Positions 27,601 to 31,740 of a stretch of 64,000 nt of DNA are shown here, one piece after another (positions within the stretch are counted from its first letter, which is position 1; every line of letters begins with the position of its first letter). Source of the DNA: Hippasteria phrygiana (Eukaryota > Echinodermata > Asteroidea > Valvatida > Goniasteridae); NCBI GenBank assembly GCA_037893225.1, contig JAZGUH010000002.1:2108001-2172000 (forward strand). Direction: 5' to 3'. The notes under the pieces are model-generated. The model had not been told where the DNA came from and did not search any database. It saw only the letters and a program-made list of their open reading frames with translations. Made by a program: the position numbers and the translations under genes.

Positions 27601-30600
27601 TTGATTAACCCTAACCCCCTAGGGTGCATGCAAAATCATAATAATATTGGAAGATTTGGGACTGTTAACCCCTTGAGTACTGGTGTTATAATGGGGCGCG
27701 GGGTGCCATGCAGGCTTGTGCAGCCAAGCAAAACGGCCATGATAATCCAACAATGGATTGAAAATGCAGAGAATGCGTGTAAACATAGACGTCAATCGGC
27801 CAGGTGGTAATTTTCTATAGATGTCTACAGACGTCGTCCGGATGCAATTAGCGAGTTACATGTACATGTAGTTTCTCTTATTTGTTTTATATTATACAGC
27901 TGTATGCAAGACAAAAAGTCACGTTCTCATTGCCACTTCCCGGGTTGTATTGTAAAGTTAGGGTGTGATCCCTGGATGTAATGCATTATGGGTTTTTATG
28001 CAACACCTAAATAGATCCTTGTCATTAGATTGGTGGAATTTACTCACATGACATTGAATTATTTGCCTCATTTCATTGACAAATATTCCATTGTATGATT
28101 TACGTCATTCATCATGAAATTTGGTTCCATTTACCCCGCATGTTGGTCCCATTCGTTTTGCTCCATTGCACGCATGCCTTGTTTTATCGATCGGAGAGCA
28201 TGAACTCTGCTATTGCTAGGAGACTGCAGCATTATGCACTGACCATACAATGTACATGTACATGGCCTTGAAAATCAAGTGAAATTGAAGGTAAGCCTAT
28301 TAAAATATTTGTTTATAAAATATCAAATGACAAGGATCTATAAATTTGGGTGTTGTATAAAACAAATAATGGTGAAAGACTGACTGTTCCATTCAACTTG
28401 GTTGTGCCTCGTTGAATGGAATCTCAATCTTTCACCTCATGAAAATATTCCTTCCATTGCAGGAATTAAAACGCATTATTTGTATAATGACTTCTGACTA
28501 GTAGAATCTCCTGAGCGAAGATACTTACTATAAGTCATCTTACTATACATGTACATATGTAATTCCAGGAATCTCTGTCTGTGTGAGCGGGTTAATGGGA
28601 CAATGGGGGATTAGGGATAACAATGACTCCGAGGACCTGGGCCGAGTCCTCGGGAAATTTTCGTGTACAAACCTTATGGGACATGTTCGGAAAAAGTTAA
28701 AGTACAAACAAAGGGAACAAAAGAAGGGTTCCATTCATGGTCCTCATACATACCCTGTACGTATAGTACATGTGTGTATAAATGTACAGATTATGTATAC
28801 TTCCGAGGACAAGAGGAGAAAGAAAATACAAAGAAACCTTTCAGTCCTCACAAGTCAAGTCTTTTGTTGAAATCGGTCCTCGCAAGTAGAAATACGTGCT
28901 TAGTCTATGGGGTTGGGTTAATAAAGGAACAATAGGAAACACAAAGCATTGTCCTCGGAAGTATTGGGAAAGTACGACTATGTGTGTATACATACATGTG
29001 CGTCTGTCCGTATTTCGATTATCTCCAGAACCGGGCTCTGTATGAAGTTGAAAATCGGCAGGTGTGTTGCTCAGAACCCAAGAATGTGCAGTGTAAAGTT
29101 TGAAGTTGTTTGGATGAGCGATTCTCAAAAAAGCTGCAAAAAAAGCAGCAATATCGGAGGCCTAGACCCGCAAACGTGGCAGTATAGACCTCCACGTACT
29201 GCACTGCACTGTAGCGCCACGCGTATAGACCGCCACGCATGCAATGGGGCCCGATCTAATATGCAAATTAGACGCGTGCGCATCAGTGTTACAAAACCAG
29301 CTCTTCCCAAGAAACTCACTTCCAAAGCTGTAATACACGTGTGGCATGGAAACATACACCCGTGGCTTTTTTTAACGAAAGCCAAGCAATTTGTCCGTTT
29401 CGAACAGGCACATTTTGAACGGGCACTGCACTAGTTCCATAAATTTGGGGTCCAAAAGTGTGACTTTTTTTGGTGTCCCTGCAATTACACCTGACCTGTA
29501 CAATTGCCATCAAGTGTATCATTAGAATTGACTTCACACTATTCTGTACTTGTTCGGCAGGTACTTTGCTTTACACAATCACTCTTGGAGATAGAAGGCA
29601 TTAAAGAATGTGTCCGGAATAGCAAAATCTTATACATGTCACTATGTGACAGGGACATCATAAATGTCACACTTTTGGACGCCTGTTCGAAATGTGCCTG
29701 TTGGAAACGGACAAATTGCTTGGCTTTCGTTAAAAAAAGCCACGGGTGTATGTTTCCATGCCACACGCGTACCACAGTTTTGGGAGCGAGTTTCTTGGGA
29801 AGAGCTTTTTTGTAACACTGATGCGCATGTGTGTAATTTATTTGCAAATTAAATCAGGCCCCATTGCATGCGTGTTGGTCTATACCCGTGGTGCAGTGCC
29901 CGTTGAAAATGTGCCGTAGTGCGTGGCGGTCTATACTGCCACGTTTGCAGATTTAGGCCTCCGGTTTGCTGGGTTTTTTTGCAGTTTTTGTGAGAACCAC
30001 TCATCTAAACAACCTCAAAATTGACACTGCACATTCTTGCATCCTGAGCAATACACCTGCCGATTTTCAACTTCATACAGTGCCCGGTTCTGGGGATAAT
30101 CAAATTACATACAGACACACATACACACATACTGACAGACAGAGATTCCTGGAATTATAGTAAGATGACCCTGTACAAGGTGGTCCTGATGAACAGACTC
30201 CAGCAAAAATCGAGACAGTAACTGTCCAAGACCGAGACCAAGACCCAAACCATGGGCTGAGACCAGTAAAAAATGATGTTGAGACAGGCCGAGACCAAGA
30301 CTTGTGGCAAGACCTGCTTATGGAATAAAGTGAACAGTAATTCTCTATATTTACCTTCATTGAATAGAAATTGTCCGTGCCTTCTTTTCGCGCCAGACAA
30401 TGAACTATACTTCGAACAGGTGAGGTTCCTAAGCGTGGTCCCAGGAGATACGGCCCAGCTCTCTTTAATGTCAATGGCTGGCTGCGGCTTACTTGCTGGG
30501 AGCTCCTGGTTGTTGCACCGATGGAATTGGATAATTCTGATGGCTGCAGAAGGGTAGAAGCTACAGATTGCTGCAATGATGACAGGTTTGCTGCAACAGT

Positions 30601-31071
30601 TACACTTGGTGTCGAGTCTTGGATTGGTGTCAGCAGAGACTGGACCAGAAGAGACTCCTGAGAGGGCTGCGACAAAGACCTAGATATAGCAGCTCCAAGT
30701 TGGGCTGTTAATGGGGAATGTGATGAACTTGTTGGACTTGCTTCTAGATACTGCGGTACTGTTGATGGTAGTGGTGAAACTGACGGCACACTTGCAAAGC
30801 TGGAGGAGCCACCGACATTTGGTTGATGTTGGGAGTACGCTGGTCTTTCCTGGGAAAATGTCGATGGACTGAGATCAGAGAAACCGGAATCGGAGGACTC
30901 GGATGATGAAGAAAGGGAAGTGACAAGAGTTGGTAGTTCTCGATCTCTTCTCCTAGATCCTTCACCTGGACGTATGTCTGGGCAGTCTGCTGGAATTCGA
31001 CTCCTACTACTACTGTTGCGGGAGCGTTGGTGTTCCTCCAGTTCACTCGGTGATGGCAGTTTTCGCTTCAT
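3491..31071 (-). CDS. STK40: STK40-like pseudokinase, six exons, C-terminus outside the window
   Basis: Six minus-strand exons, listed separately, join in a consistent reading phase into about 510 codons. They align in order with vertebrate STK40 (SHIK, SgK495) from the N-lobe to the segment after the C-lobe. STK40 is known as a pseudokinase that acts as an adaptor for the ubiquitin ligase COP1. Here HRD is kept (residues 371-373), but the DFG position reads Asn-Phe-Cys (392-394) and the APE position reads Ser-Pro-Asp, as in the vertebrate protein, so catalysis is unlikely. The N-lobe Lys is residue 239. The N-terminus is about 175 residues longer than in human. The introns hold most of the mobile elements between 3.6 and 30.3 kb. 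The exon(s) for the last approximately 90 residues are not visible. Confidence 0.93.
3611..3935. other. Intron sequence without recognised feature
   Basis: This is part of STK40 intron 5. I see no exon, RNA gene or element end in it. Confidence 0.4.
3937..6530 (-). mobile_element. 5'-truncated non-LTR retrotransposon (LINE)
   Basis: Minus-strand element inside STK40 intron 5, in the same orientation as the gene. It holds the rear part of an endonuclease domain, then reverse transcriptase, and ends in a short GATACA tandem tail at 3937-3960. Short tandem tails rather than poly(A) are usual for CR1, L2 and related clades. The 5' end is cut inside the endonuclease domain, as expected from incomplete target-primed reverse transcription. 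No clear target duplication was seen. Confidence 0.85.
4030..5664 (-). pseudogene. LINE reverse transcriptase reading frame
   Basis: This 544-codon open frame encodes a reverse transcriptase domain. It includes KASGPDNIPNRIL, YRPISLTSVVSKILE, the fingers-palm motif QHGFRKKRSCDTQLL, LDFSKAFDRVPH, GVPQGTVLGPLLFLLYVND and the catalytic motif FADD. The C-terminal region, with CAWAPYTEEERKQLECIQR and a long basic tail, is typical of CR1/Jockey-like pol proteins. FADD replaces the commoner YADD, a known variant in this group. The frame is intact to its stop but lacks its own start: it is the continuation of the endonuclease frame, separated by one frameshift near 5683. Confidence 0.9.
5631..6533 (-). 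pseudogene. LINE endonuclease remnant and linker, frameshifted
   Basis: The frame begins inside an exonuclease-endonuclease-phosphatase domain. WLGGDFNLRDINWHDQS carries the catalytic Asp-Asn pair and LPGLGDHNIVKV the terminal Asp-His pair. A basic linker to the reverse transcriptase follows. The first half of the domain is missing, and the sequence before DMLNTSLTKL looks scrambled. The frame slips near 5683, so the polyprotein is broken here. Confidence 0.85.
6620..6777. mobile_element. TTAA-flanked MITE, 158 bp
   Basis: The left end is TTAACCCTTTCAGCCCCA and the right end is its exact complement TGGGGCTGAAAGGGTTAA. A second internal copy of the GCCATTGGGGCTGAA segment lies near the right end. 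The TTAA flanks fit piggyBac-type insertion. It has no coding capacity. Confidence 0.85.
6898..7359. repeat. Dispersed repeat, copy A
   Basis: This stretch is closely repeated at 17681-18207 in the same orientation. It begins with AAATGCCTCAGCGAGTTTC and contains two tandem GTTGTTTAAACACGGC units, where the other copy has about four. It ends with one arm of the palindrome that is complete at 18126-18287. Both copies lie in STK40 introns. The class of element is not known to me. Confidence 0.8.
7360..8088. other. Intron sequence without recognised feature
   Basis: No coding exon, RNA gene or element end is recognised here. Confidence 0.4.
8089..8642. mobile_element. TTAA-flanked MITE, 554 bp, with a nested smaller MITE
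   Basis: The ends are TTAACCCTAACATC and its counterpart GACATTAGGGTTAA. The longer inverted arms share CTACAAAATACT and GTAGTATGCAGTACTC-type sequence, about 70 bases each side with moderate divergence. A second inverted repeat at 8372-8486 lies in the middle. It has no coding capacity. Confidence 0.75.
8372..8486. mobile_element. Nested MITE with TAGAGTACCG ends
   Basis: The left end reads TAGAGTACCGAAGT followed by GACGTCA. The right end reads TGACGTCA, then ACTCCGGTACTCTA. These are inverted copies with a few mismatches. It lies wholly within the 554-bp TTAA element, so it is the younger insertion. The superfamily is unresolved. Confidence 0.65.
8643..9355. other. Intron sequence without recognised feature
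   Basis: This is the rest of STK40 intron 5. A direct repeat of AAAGGGACCAGATTTCA near 8968-9004 is the only structure noted. Confidence 0.4.
9356..9500 (-). CDS. STK40: STK40-like exon 5
   Basis: The acceptor is TTTCAG and the donor GTAAGT. The exon completes a split Gly codon and reads GKPYLGKPSDMWALGVVLFT, then MLYGQFPFYDSVPQELFRKI and KAAEYVIP. This is the C-lobe segment around helix F of the kinase fold and is nearly identical to the vertebrate protein. The donor phase is 2, matching exon 6. Confidence 0.95.
9501..10752. other. STK40 intron 4; contains a possible hAT fragment
   Basis: At 9737-9960 the sequence starts GTGTTGGGCAGTTCC and contains many GGTTCC/GGAACC units, which resembles one end of a hAT-type element; no matching right end was found. 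Near 10384 and 10434 there are TACATGTACATGTA palindromes. Otherwise nothing is recognised. Confidence 0.4.
10753..10921 (-). CDS. STK40: STK40-like exon 4, catalytic-loop exon
   Basis: The acceptor TTTTCACAG precedes KNIVHRDLKLGNMVLN; ITITNFCLGKHL and GSPAYISPDVLSG follow, and the donor is GTGAGT in phase 1. HRD is present, but the metal-binding Asp of DFG is replaced (Asn-Phe-Cys), which is diagnostic of STK40. It is the best conserved exon of the gene and fixes its identity. Confidence 0.96.
11031..11800. mobile_element. Degenerate ACGAGGTCC element split by the Harbinger-like MITE
   Basis: The flanks of the MITE at 11158-11745 (for example ACGAGGTCCTCCGGAC, GTGACGTCTG and TCGATAAAATTGTAT) match the complement of 17440-17620 in order. 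So this is an older copy of the element that ends at 17630 with a pogo/Tigger-like terminus. It is non-coding. Confidence 0.55.
11158..11745. mobile_element. Harbinger-like MITE, 588 bp, TAA target duplication
   Basis: The inverted ends are AGGCTGGTTTATAGTCGGTC and the complement of ATCGCGCGACCGATTATAAA-CCGGCCT. TAA flanks both sides as a 3-bp duplication. The related, uninterrupted sequence at 17.5 kb lacks this insertion. The ends resemble those of the small MITE at 678-859 (shared GGTTTATA block). No transposase is present. Confidence 0.8.
11800..12960. other. STK40 intron 3, mostly unassigned
   Basis: A degenerate tandem duplication lies at about 12449-12585, where GAGACACAAAC and GTGGAGTGAAAACCGCAGTGC-like segments each occur twice. 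Another diffuse repeat with CGAG and GTTAACCGAG motifs lies at 12670-12815. No gene is recognised. Confidence 0.4.
12963..13045 (+). mobile_element. tRNA-derived SINE or tRNA-like relic
   Basis: It contains TAGCTCAGTTGGTAGAGCAC (A-box region) and GGTTCAAATACC (B-box region), then TTCCTGCCAGTTTTCTTTG. The copy at 16867 shares the same tRNA-like body and the same CAGTTTTCTTTGTTCA extension past the tRNA end. That argues for a SINE rather than an active tRNA gene. The anticodon arm is not standard. Confidence 0.65.
13046..14765. other. Intron sequence without recognised gene
   Basis: No exon or clear element was found. GTGTTTCCATTGCAC near 13731 resembles a common MITE end, but no partner was seen. 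Confidence 0.4.
14766..15420. mobile_element. Inverted-repeat element with ATCGTTTTAA ends
   Basis: The left end has ATCGTTTTAAAT and then AGTTGAACTCGA..TGGTTTA. The right end, read as complement, has ATCGTTTTAAGT and AGTTCAACTCGA..TGGTTTA. The interior has repeated GTTTTAGCTAAAAC palindromes. It is probably a MITE; the target duplication is unclear and nothing is encoded. Confidence 0.55.
15620..15663. repeat. Repeat unit shared with 17130-17165
   Basis: TATCGTAAAATTGGGCATGA followed by TCCCTGGCTATAC recurs at about 17130 and, more diverged, at 27948. It directly precedes the hAT-like element. Confidence 0.5.
15664..16810. mobile_element. hAT-like element with AGAGCTGCC ends
   Basis: The left end is AGAGCTGCCGACC and the right end is GGTTGGCAGCTCT. 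The flanks GCATTATT and GCATAATG match at 6 of 8 bases, compatible with an old 8-bp target duplication. The right subterminal region has repeated TCCGTA/TACGGA units, as in known hAT families. A 144-codon minus frame at 16284-16718 shows no transposase motif and is probably chance. Confidence 0.65.
16867..16950 (+). mobile_element. tRNA-derived SINE, second copy
   Basis: It contains AGCTCATTTGGTACATGTAG, AGAGCGCC, CAGTATTCTGGAGGTCGC, GGTTCGAATCCCGC and TCCTGCCAGTTTTCTTTG. The B box is perfect. The A-box region carries a six-base ACATGT insertion, which would disable a tRNA. It shares its downstream tail with the copy at 12963. Confidence 0.7.
17019..17095. mobile_element. Short TTAA-flanked MITE, about 77 bp
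   Basis: The ends are TTAAAACCCTAACAGTCC and GGGAGTTAGGGTTAA. The body, with GATTTTTCACACC, is shared in reverse with 23377-23437 and, more diverged, with 27605-27668, defining a very short family. Confidence 0.7.
17400..17632. mobile_element. pogo/Tigger-like element fragment
   Basis: The right end reads as complement CAGTTAAACCTCAATAACAC then GAGGTCC, next to a TA. CAG...CCTC..ATAAC ends and a TA target are usual for pogo/Tigger elements. The interior matches the split copy at 11031-11800. The left end is not identified, so it may be truncated. Confidence 0.5.
17681..18207. repeat. Dispersed repeat, copy B, with 21-bp tandem units
   Basis: This copy matches 6898-7359. It starts ATTCATAAATGCCTCAGCG. 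At 17753-17830 it carries three full and one partial copy of a 21-bp unit, GTTGTTTAAACACGGCTGGA plus A. The same site in copy A has fewer units, so the tandem has changed length since duplication. Confidence 0.8.
18126..18287. repeat. Palindrome with GTGATGACCCGG arms
   Basis: The left arm, ATAAATGGGGTTAAAAATGT then GATGACCCGGT, and the right arm, ACCGGGTCATCACACTTTTA then TCCCC, are inverted. They continue inward through TTATTATTGAC/GTCGATAATAA-like sequence to a GC-rich centre. The pair could form a hairpin of about 55 bp per arm. Copy A at 7.3 kb keeps only one arm. Confidence 0.75.
18290..18640. other. Intron sequence without recognised feature
   Basis: Nothing is recognised between the palindrome and the SINE. 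Confidence 0.4.
18645..18975 (+). mobile_element. tRNA-derived SINE with A-rich tail
   Basis: The head contains TGGCCTAGTTTGG (A box) and GGTTCGAGCCC (B box). A unique body follows, ending in an A-rich tail that includes ATTAAATAAATAAA. The SINE at 31.74-32.64 kb ends in the same ATTAAATAAATAAA, which suggests that both are mobilised by a related LINE. Confidence 0.75.
19074..19319 (-). CDS. STK40: STK40-like exon 3
   Basis: The acceptor is GTGTTTAG and the donor GTATGT. The exon reads DRAYELKQDHPRSNRGQRPA and then YKKRLCLVLDCLAAHEF, NLQHYVIREKKLNEKE and SDVVRIVESLHK, the hinge and helix D-E region. The charged linker before YKKR differs from vertebrates. Both borders are phase 0, joining exon 2 (GLFQ) and exon 4 (KNIVHRD) without gaps. 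Confidence 0.94.
19347..19992. mobile_element. hAT-like element, copy 1, TSD ACAAATAA
   Basis: The ends are TAGGGCTGTCC and ACAGCCCTA, with perfect 8-bp duplications ACAAATAA on both sides. Subterminal DNA has repeated GAATATTCG and ATTTGAATA units. No transposase is encoded. It shares its interior with the inverted copy at 53610-54438 and carries an extra TTAA MITE that the other copy lacks. Confidence 0.9.
19482..19631. mobile_element. TTAA-flanked MITE nested in hAT copy 1
   Basis: The ends are TTAACCCTAACTCTCCAGGG and CTGGCAGGGTTAGGGTTAA. The second hAT copy has a single TTAA at this point between the same flanks (GCTATT and TAGAAAAGTTACGGCG). That is a true empty site and shows precise TTAA duplication. 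It is about 150 bp and related in reverse to 20006-20167. Confidence 0.9.
20006..20167. mobile_element. TTAA-flanked MITE, inverted relative of 19482-19631
   Basis: The left end is TTAACCCTAACCCTGCCAGA and the right end is CCCTGCAGGGTTAGGGTTTTAA. It contains the same CATCTGTGGTGACAGCT and TTGCTGCACTCTGCACACAA segments in the opposite orientation. It lies just outside the hAT element. Confidence 0.85.
20168..20557. other. Intron sequence without recognised feature
   Basis: Nothing is recognised in this part of STK40 intron 2. Confidence 0.4.
20558..21583 (+). mobile_element. Tc1-like element with about 205-bp inverted repeats and a deleted transposase
   Basis: The left arm (20558-20768) and right arm (21380-21583) are inverted copies with only scattered differences, beginning CATGTAAACACAACACAAAA and flanked by TA. 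Long arms are seen in some Tc1 lineages. The interior carries only the rear half of a DDE transposase. The high arm similarity suggests fairly recent movement, presumably with a transposase supplied in trans. Confidence 0.88.
20785..21300 (+). pseudogene. Tc1-type DD34E transposase fragment
   Basis: The frame reads FGGGSIMVWAGISLVNKTPL, then FMDDNARPHRGREVNAFLAH and [20 protein letters not shown]. The second catalytic Asp (in DDNARPH) and the Glu (in PIEHLWD) are separated by 34 residues, as in Tc1-type enzymes. The DNA-binding domain and the first catalytic Asp are missing. The frame shifts near 21170, after which the C-terminus continues in two other frames. Confidence 0.88.
21622..21769. 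mobile_element. TTAA-flanked MITE, 148 bp
   Basis: The ends are TTAACCTTCCCTCTCTC and TAGGAGGGTTAA. It contains an inverted pair, ACCTATCAAAACCTA and AGGATTTTTGATAGGT. A second copy of this family is at 33393-33541. Confidence 0.75.
21770..22600. other. Intron sequence without recognised gene
   Basis: An ATATCG/GATATC-rich, partly palindromic stretch at 22120-22215 may be a hAT relic. Nothing else is recognised. Confidence 0.4.
22611..22672. repeat. 12-bp tandem repeat, about 5 copies
   Basis: The unit GAGGATGCCACT is repeated about five times with almost no change. Because 12 is a multiple of three it gives open repeats in all frames, but nothing indicates coding. Confidence 0.9.
22985..23002. 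repeat. Poly(C) tract
   Basis: A run of about 17 C residues. A shorter C run lies near 23210-23220. Both are in STK40 intron 2. Confidence 0.9.
23377..23437. mobile_element. Short TTAA-type MITE, about 61 bp
   Basis: The ends are TTACCCTAACCCCTAGGGTG and GGACTGTTAGGGTTAA. The body, GTGTGAAAAATCGTT, is shared in reverse with 17019-17095. The left TTAA has decayed to GTTA. Confidence 0.7.
23726..23944. mobile_element. TTAA-flanked MITE of the TTAACCCCTTG family
   Basis: The ends are TTAACCCCCTGCGTATGG and CCGTACTCAAGGGGTTAA. The body includes CAATCCATTGTTGGATTATT and GTGTATGTTACGCTTGACTG. The same body occurs at 25740, 27374, 27665 and 56317, and a larger relative at 51602. It is non-coding. 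Confidence 0.85.
23945..24339. other. Unassigned, with a hAT-like end
   Basis: GGTATCGTTACATCTCTA at about 24195-24212 reads in complement TAGAGATGTAACGATACC, a form common at hAT termini. No partner end is seen. Confidence 0.4.
24340..24725 (-). pseudogene. Decayed LINE pol C-terminal relic
   Basis: Read on the minus strand with one or two stops, the sequence gives YRVLFPHLGWNFCLS, then RVQKRIVNLVGEELDSSLQS, later CRMKSFAQGFFPRSVSRWI and SLPGACFPSSYNLSCFKRNL. This is the recognisable C-terminal pattern of Jockey/CR1-type pol proteins (pattern: VQKR..R.I...L..SLQ.L, then FFPR....WNSLP..VFP..YNL..FK). It is a different family from the LINE at 4-6.5 kb and badly decayed. Confidence 0.65.
24955..25440. 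repeat. GACCTTTGACC-type repeat with ATGCCC/GGGCAT hairpin end
   Basis: CATACCAAATAGGAAGTTG(A/G)TATGTCAA(G/A)TCCTTCTCAAGTTA occurs twice, near 25029 and 25136. It is preceded by GACCTTGACCTTTGACC and followed near 25390 by TATGCCCCTTCAACTTCGCC then GGCAGGGCATA, a hairpin. I recall similar repeats from marine invertebrate genomes, but the class is not certain. Confidence 0.55.
25441..25739. other. Intron sequence without recognised feature
   Basis: Nothing is recognised. Confidence 0.4.
25740..25950. mobile_element. TTAA-flanked MITE of the TTAACCCCTTG family
   Basis: The ends are TTAACCCCTTGCGTACGG and CATGGGGTTAA. The body has CAATCCATTATTGGGGTATT and TGCTTGGCTGCACAAGC, homologous to 23726-23944. 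Confidence 0.85.
25951..26667. other. Intron sequence without recognised feature
   Basis: Nothing beyond one TACATGTACATGTA palindrome near 26270. Confidence 0.4.
26668..26802 (-). CDS. STK40: STK40-like exon 2
   Basis: The acceptor is GCATGTAG and the donor GTGAGT. The exon reads LLTLSEQGKESNDERQGKML, then LHTEYSLLSLLHNQEGVVHH and NGLFQ, aligning with the vertebrate N-lobe segment that begins ILTLEERG. It contains the helix C Glu. Exon 1 ends on the N-lobe Lys, so the Lys-Leu junction is seamless and phase 0. The first codons happen to contain TTAACCCTA, like the MITE ends; this is treated as coincidence. Confidence 0.93.
26803..27235. other. Intron sequence without recognised feature
   Basis: Start of STK40 intron 1; nothing is recognised. 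Confidence 0.4.
27240..27355. repeat. GAGGCC/AAGGCC hexanucleotide-like repeat
   Basis: Units of GAGGCC and AAGGCC alternate and are broken by ACAACCTCC in each longer period. A diverged relative with GAGACCAAGACC units lies at 27505-27555 and at 30205-30320. Confidence 0.8.
27374..27505. mobile_element. Truncated TTAACCCCTTG-family MITE
   Basis: It starts TTAACCCCTTGGGTATG and holds GCGTAACATACACAATAATC then CAACAATGGATT from the family body. The other end is missing, and a GAGACC repeat follows directly. Confidence 0.7.
27605..27668. mobile_element. Short TTAA-flanked MITE, 64 bp
   Basis: The ends are TTAACCCTAACCCCCTAGGG and GGGACTGTTAA, related to 17019-17095 and 23377-23437. Its right TTAA is also the left TTAA of the next MITE. 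Confidence 0.75.
27665..27860. mobile_element. TTAACCCCTTG-family MITE abutting the previous MITE
   Basis: It starts TTAACCCCTTGAGTACTGG and continues GTTATAATGGGGCGCG and AATCCAACAATGGATTGAAA. Its right end is decayed near GCGAGTTA. It is closest to the fragment at 56317-56434. Confidence 0.75.
27861..28533. other. Intron sequence with inverted repeats
   Basis: GCAACACCTAAATAGATCCT at 27993, then TGTCATT, is inverted at about 28325-28356 (AATGACAAGGATCTATAAAT then GGGTGTTGT). Inside the right half, GTTCCATTCAAC and GTTGAATGGAATC form a small hairpin. This may be a MITE; the boundaries are unclear. Confidence 0.45.
28534..30169. mobile_element. Large inverted-repeat (foldback) element, about 1.6 kb
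   Basis: The outer arms share GTCATCTTACTAT and AATTCCAGGAATCTCTGTCT. The inner arms, about 28984-29480 and 29648-30120, are inverted over nearly 480 bp with visible divergence, around a spacer of about 170 bp. The left arm contains an extra insert of about 390 bp (28587-28978) with CCGAGGAC/GTCCTCGG motifs, absent from the right arm. Similar peptides (FVKKSHGCMFPCHT) arise on opposite strands simply because the arms are homologous. There is no transposase. Confidence 0.8.
30355..31071 (-). CDS. STK40: STK40-like exon 1 with start codon
   Basis: The start is the first ATG after an in-frame TAA 12 bases upstream, and MKRK resembles the vertebrate start. Residues 1-202 are a Ser/Pro/Gln-rich, low-complexity region, probably disordered, with no vertebrate counterpart except the first few residues. 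From 203 the protein reads KRAGPYLLGPRLGTSPVRSI, then VHCLARKEGTDNFYSMK, the N-lobe strands with a degenerate glycine loop. The donor is GTAAAT after Lys 239, phase 0. The length gain over human STK40 is about 175 residues. Confidence 0.9.
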
Positions 31072-31080
31072 TTTGCAAGT

Positions 31081-31740
31081 TTATTGATGAGAAAAAAGAC
31101 CTACAATTGAATCTCAGCAATACAAGCTGACATCAATTGATGGCAGTTTTCATGTCTATGAAGGCCGCAAGTTGACATGGTAGCATTCTGTCTACATCAG
31201 TACCTGCAGGTCAAATTGCAATGTAAAATATATATGTAATGATCAGAATACACACAACCAGGGAGCACCATTCAAACAGAATCCATGACTAGCACTTCAA
31301 AAATGAAGTAAGGATGTGACATTTAAACTTTTAATCAAAAAATATCAAAATACGTTTACAAATTTTCCCAAACGTTTAAATGGAACCACGATATTTAAAA
31401 AGTGACACGGTGTTTTTCCAATTTCAACGTCATACAAACCCTTTTGATTCATGCTTAAAACACCAATCGCCTGCCTTAACCTGGGCATTGGTGCATGGTT
31501 TTCGCCAGAAGGTAGTCTGGGTGTCTTTTGGACAGACTGTTTGGATTTTTGGACAGTTCATCTATTTTTGGTACATTTTTTGTTCATGTATTAAAAGAGT
31601 ATTAAAGCTGAGCAATTTGCACACCCTATTGTTTTAATTTAGCAAATCTGGACACCCTGTTTTCAAATCCTGGCCAAAACTTTGCTTCGGTGCCTCGTAC
31701 ATGGTACCGTACTCCACGCTGCCTGCATCATACATGATCG
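31081..31740. other. STK40 upstream region, no clear promoter
   Basis: No TATA-like or CpG-rich start region stands out directly upstream of the ATG. The transcription start may lie further away: CAAGATGGCGGCACC on the minus strand near 34865 is a YY1-like candidate. Confidence 0.3.

Noticed and set aside
29000..29850. Similar peptides FVKKSHGCMFPCHT on opposite strands suggesting a conserved protein
   Set aside because: They come from the two arms of one inverted-repeat element; other frames are conserved equally well and stops interrupt them.
30205..30320. GAGACCAAGACC-rich stretch as extra STK40 coding sequence
   Set aside because: It lies beyond a canonical donor, and its translation has no similarity to STK40; it is a diverged hexamer-like repeat.
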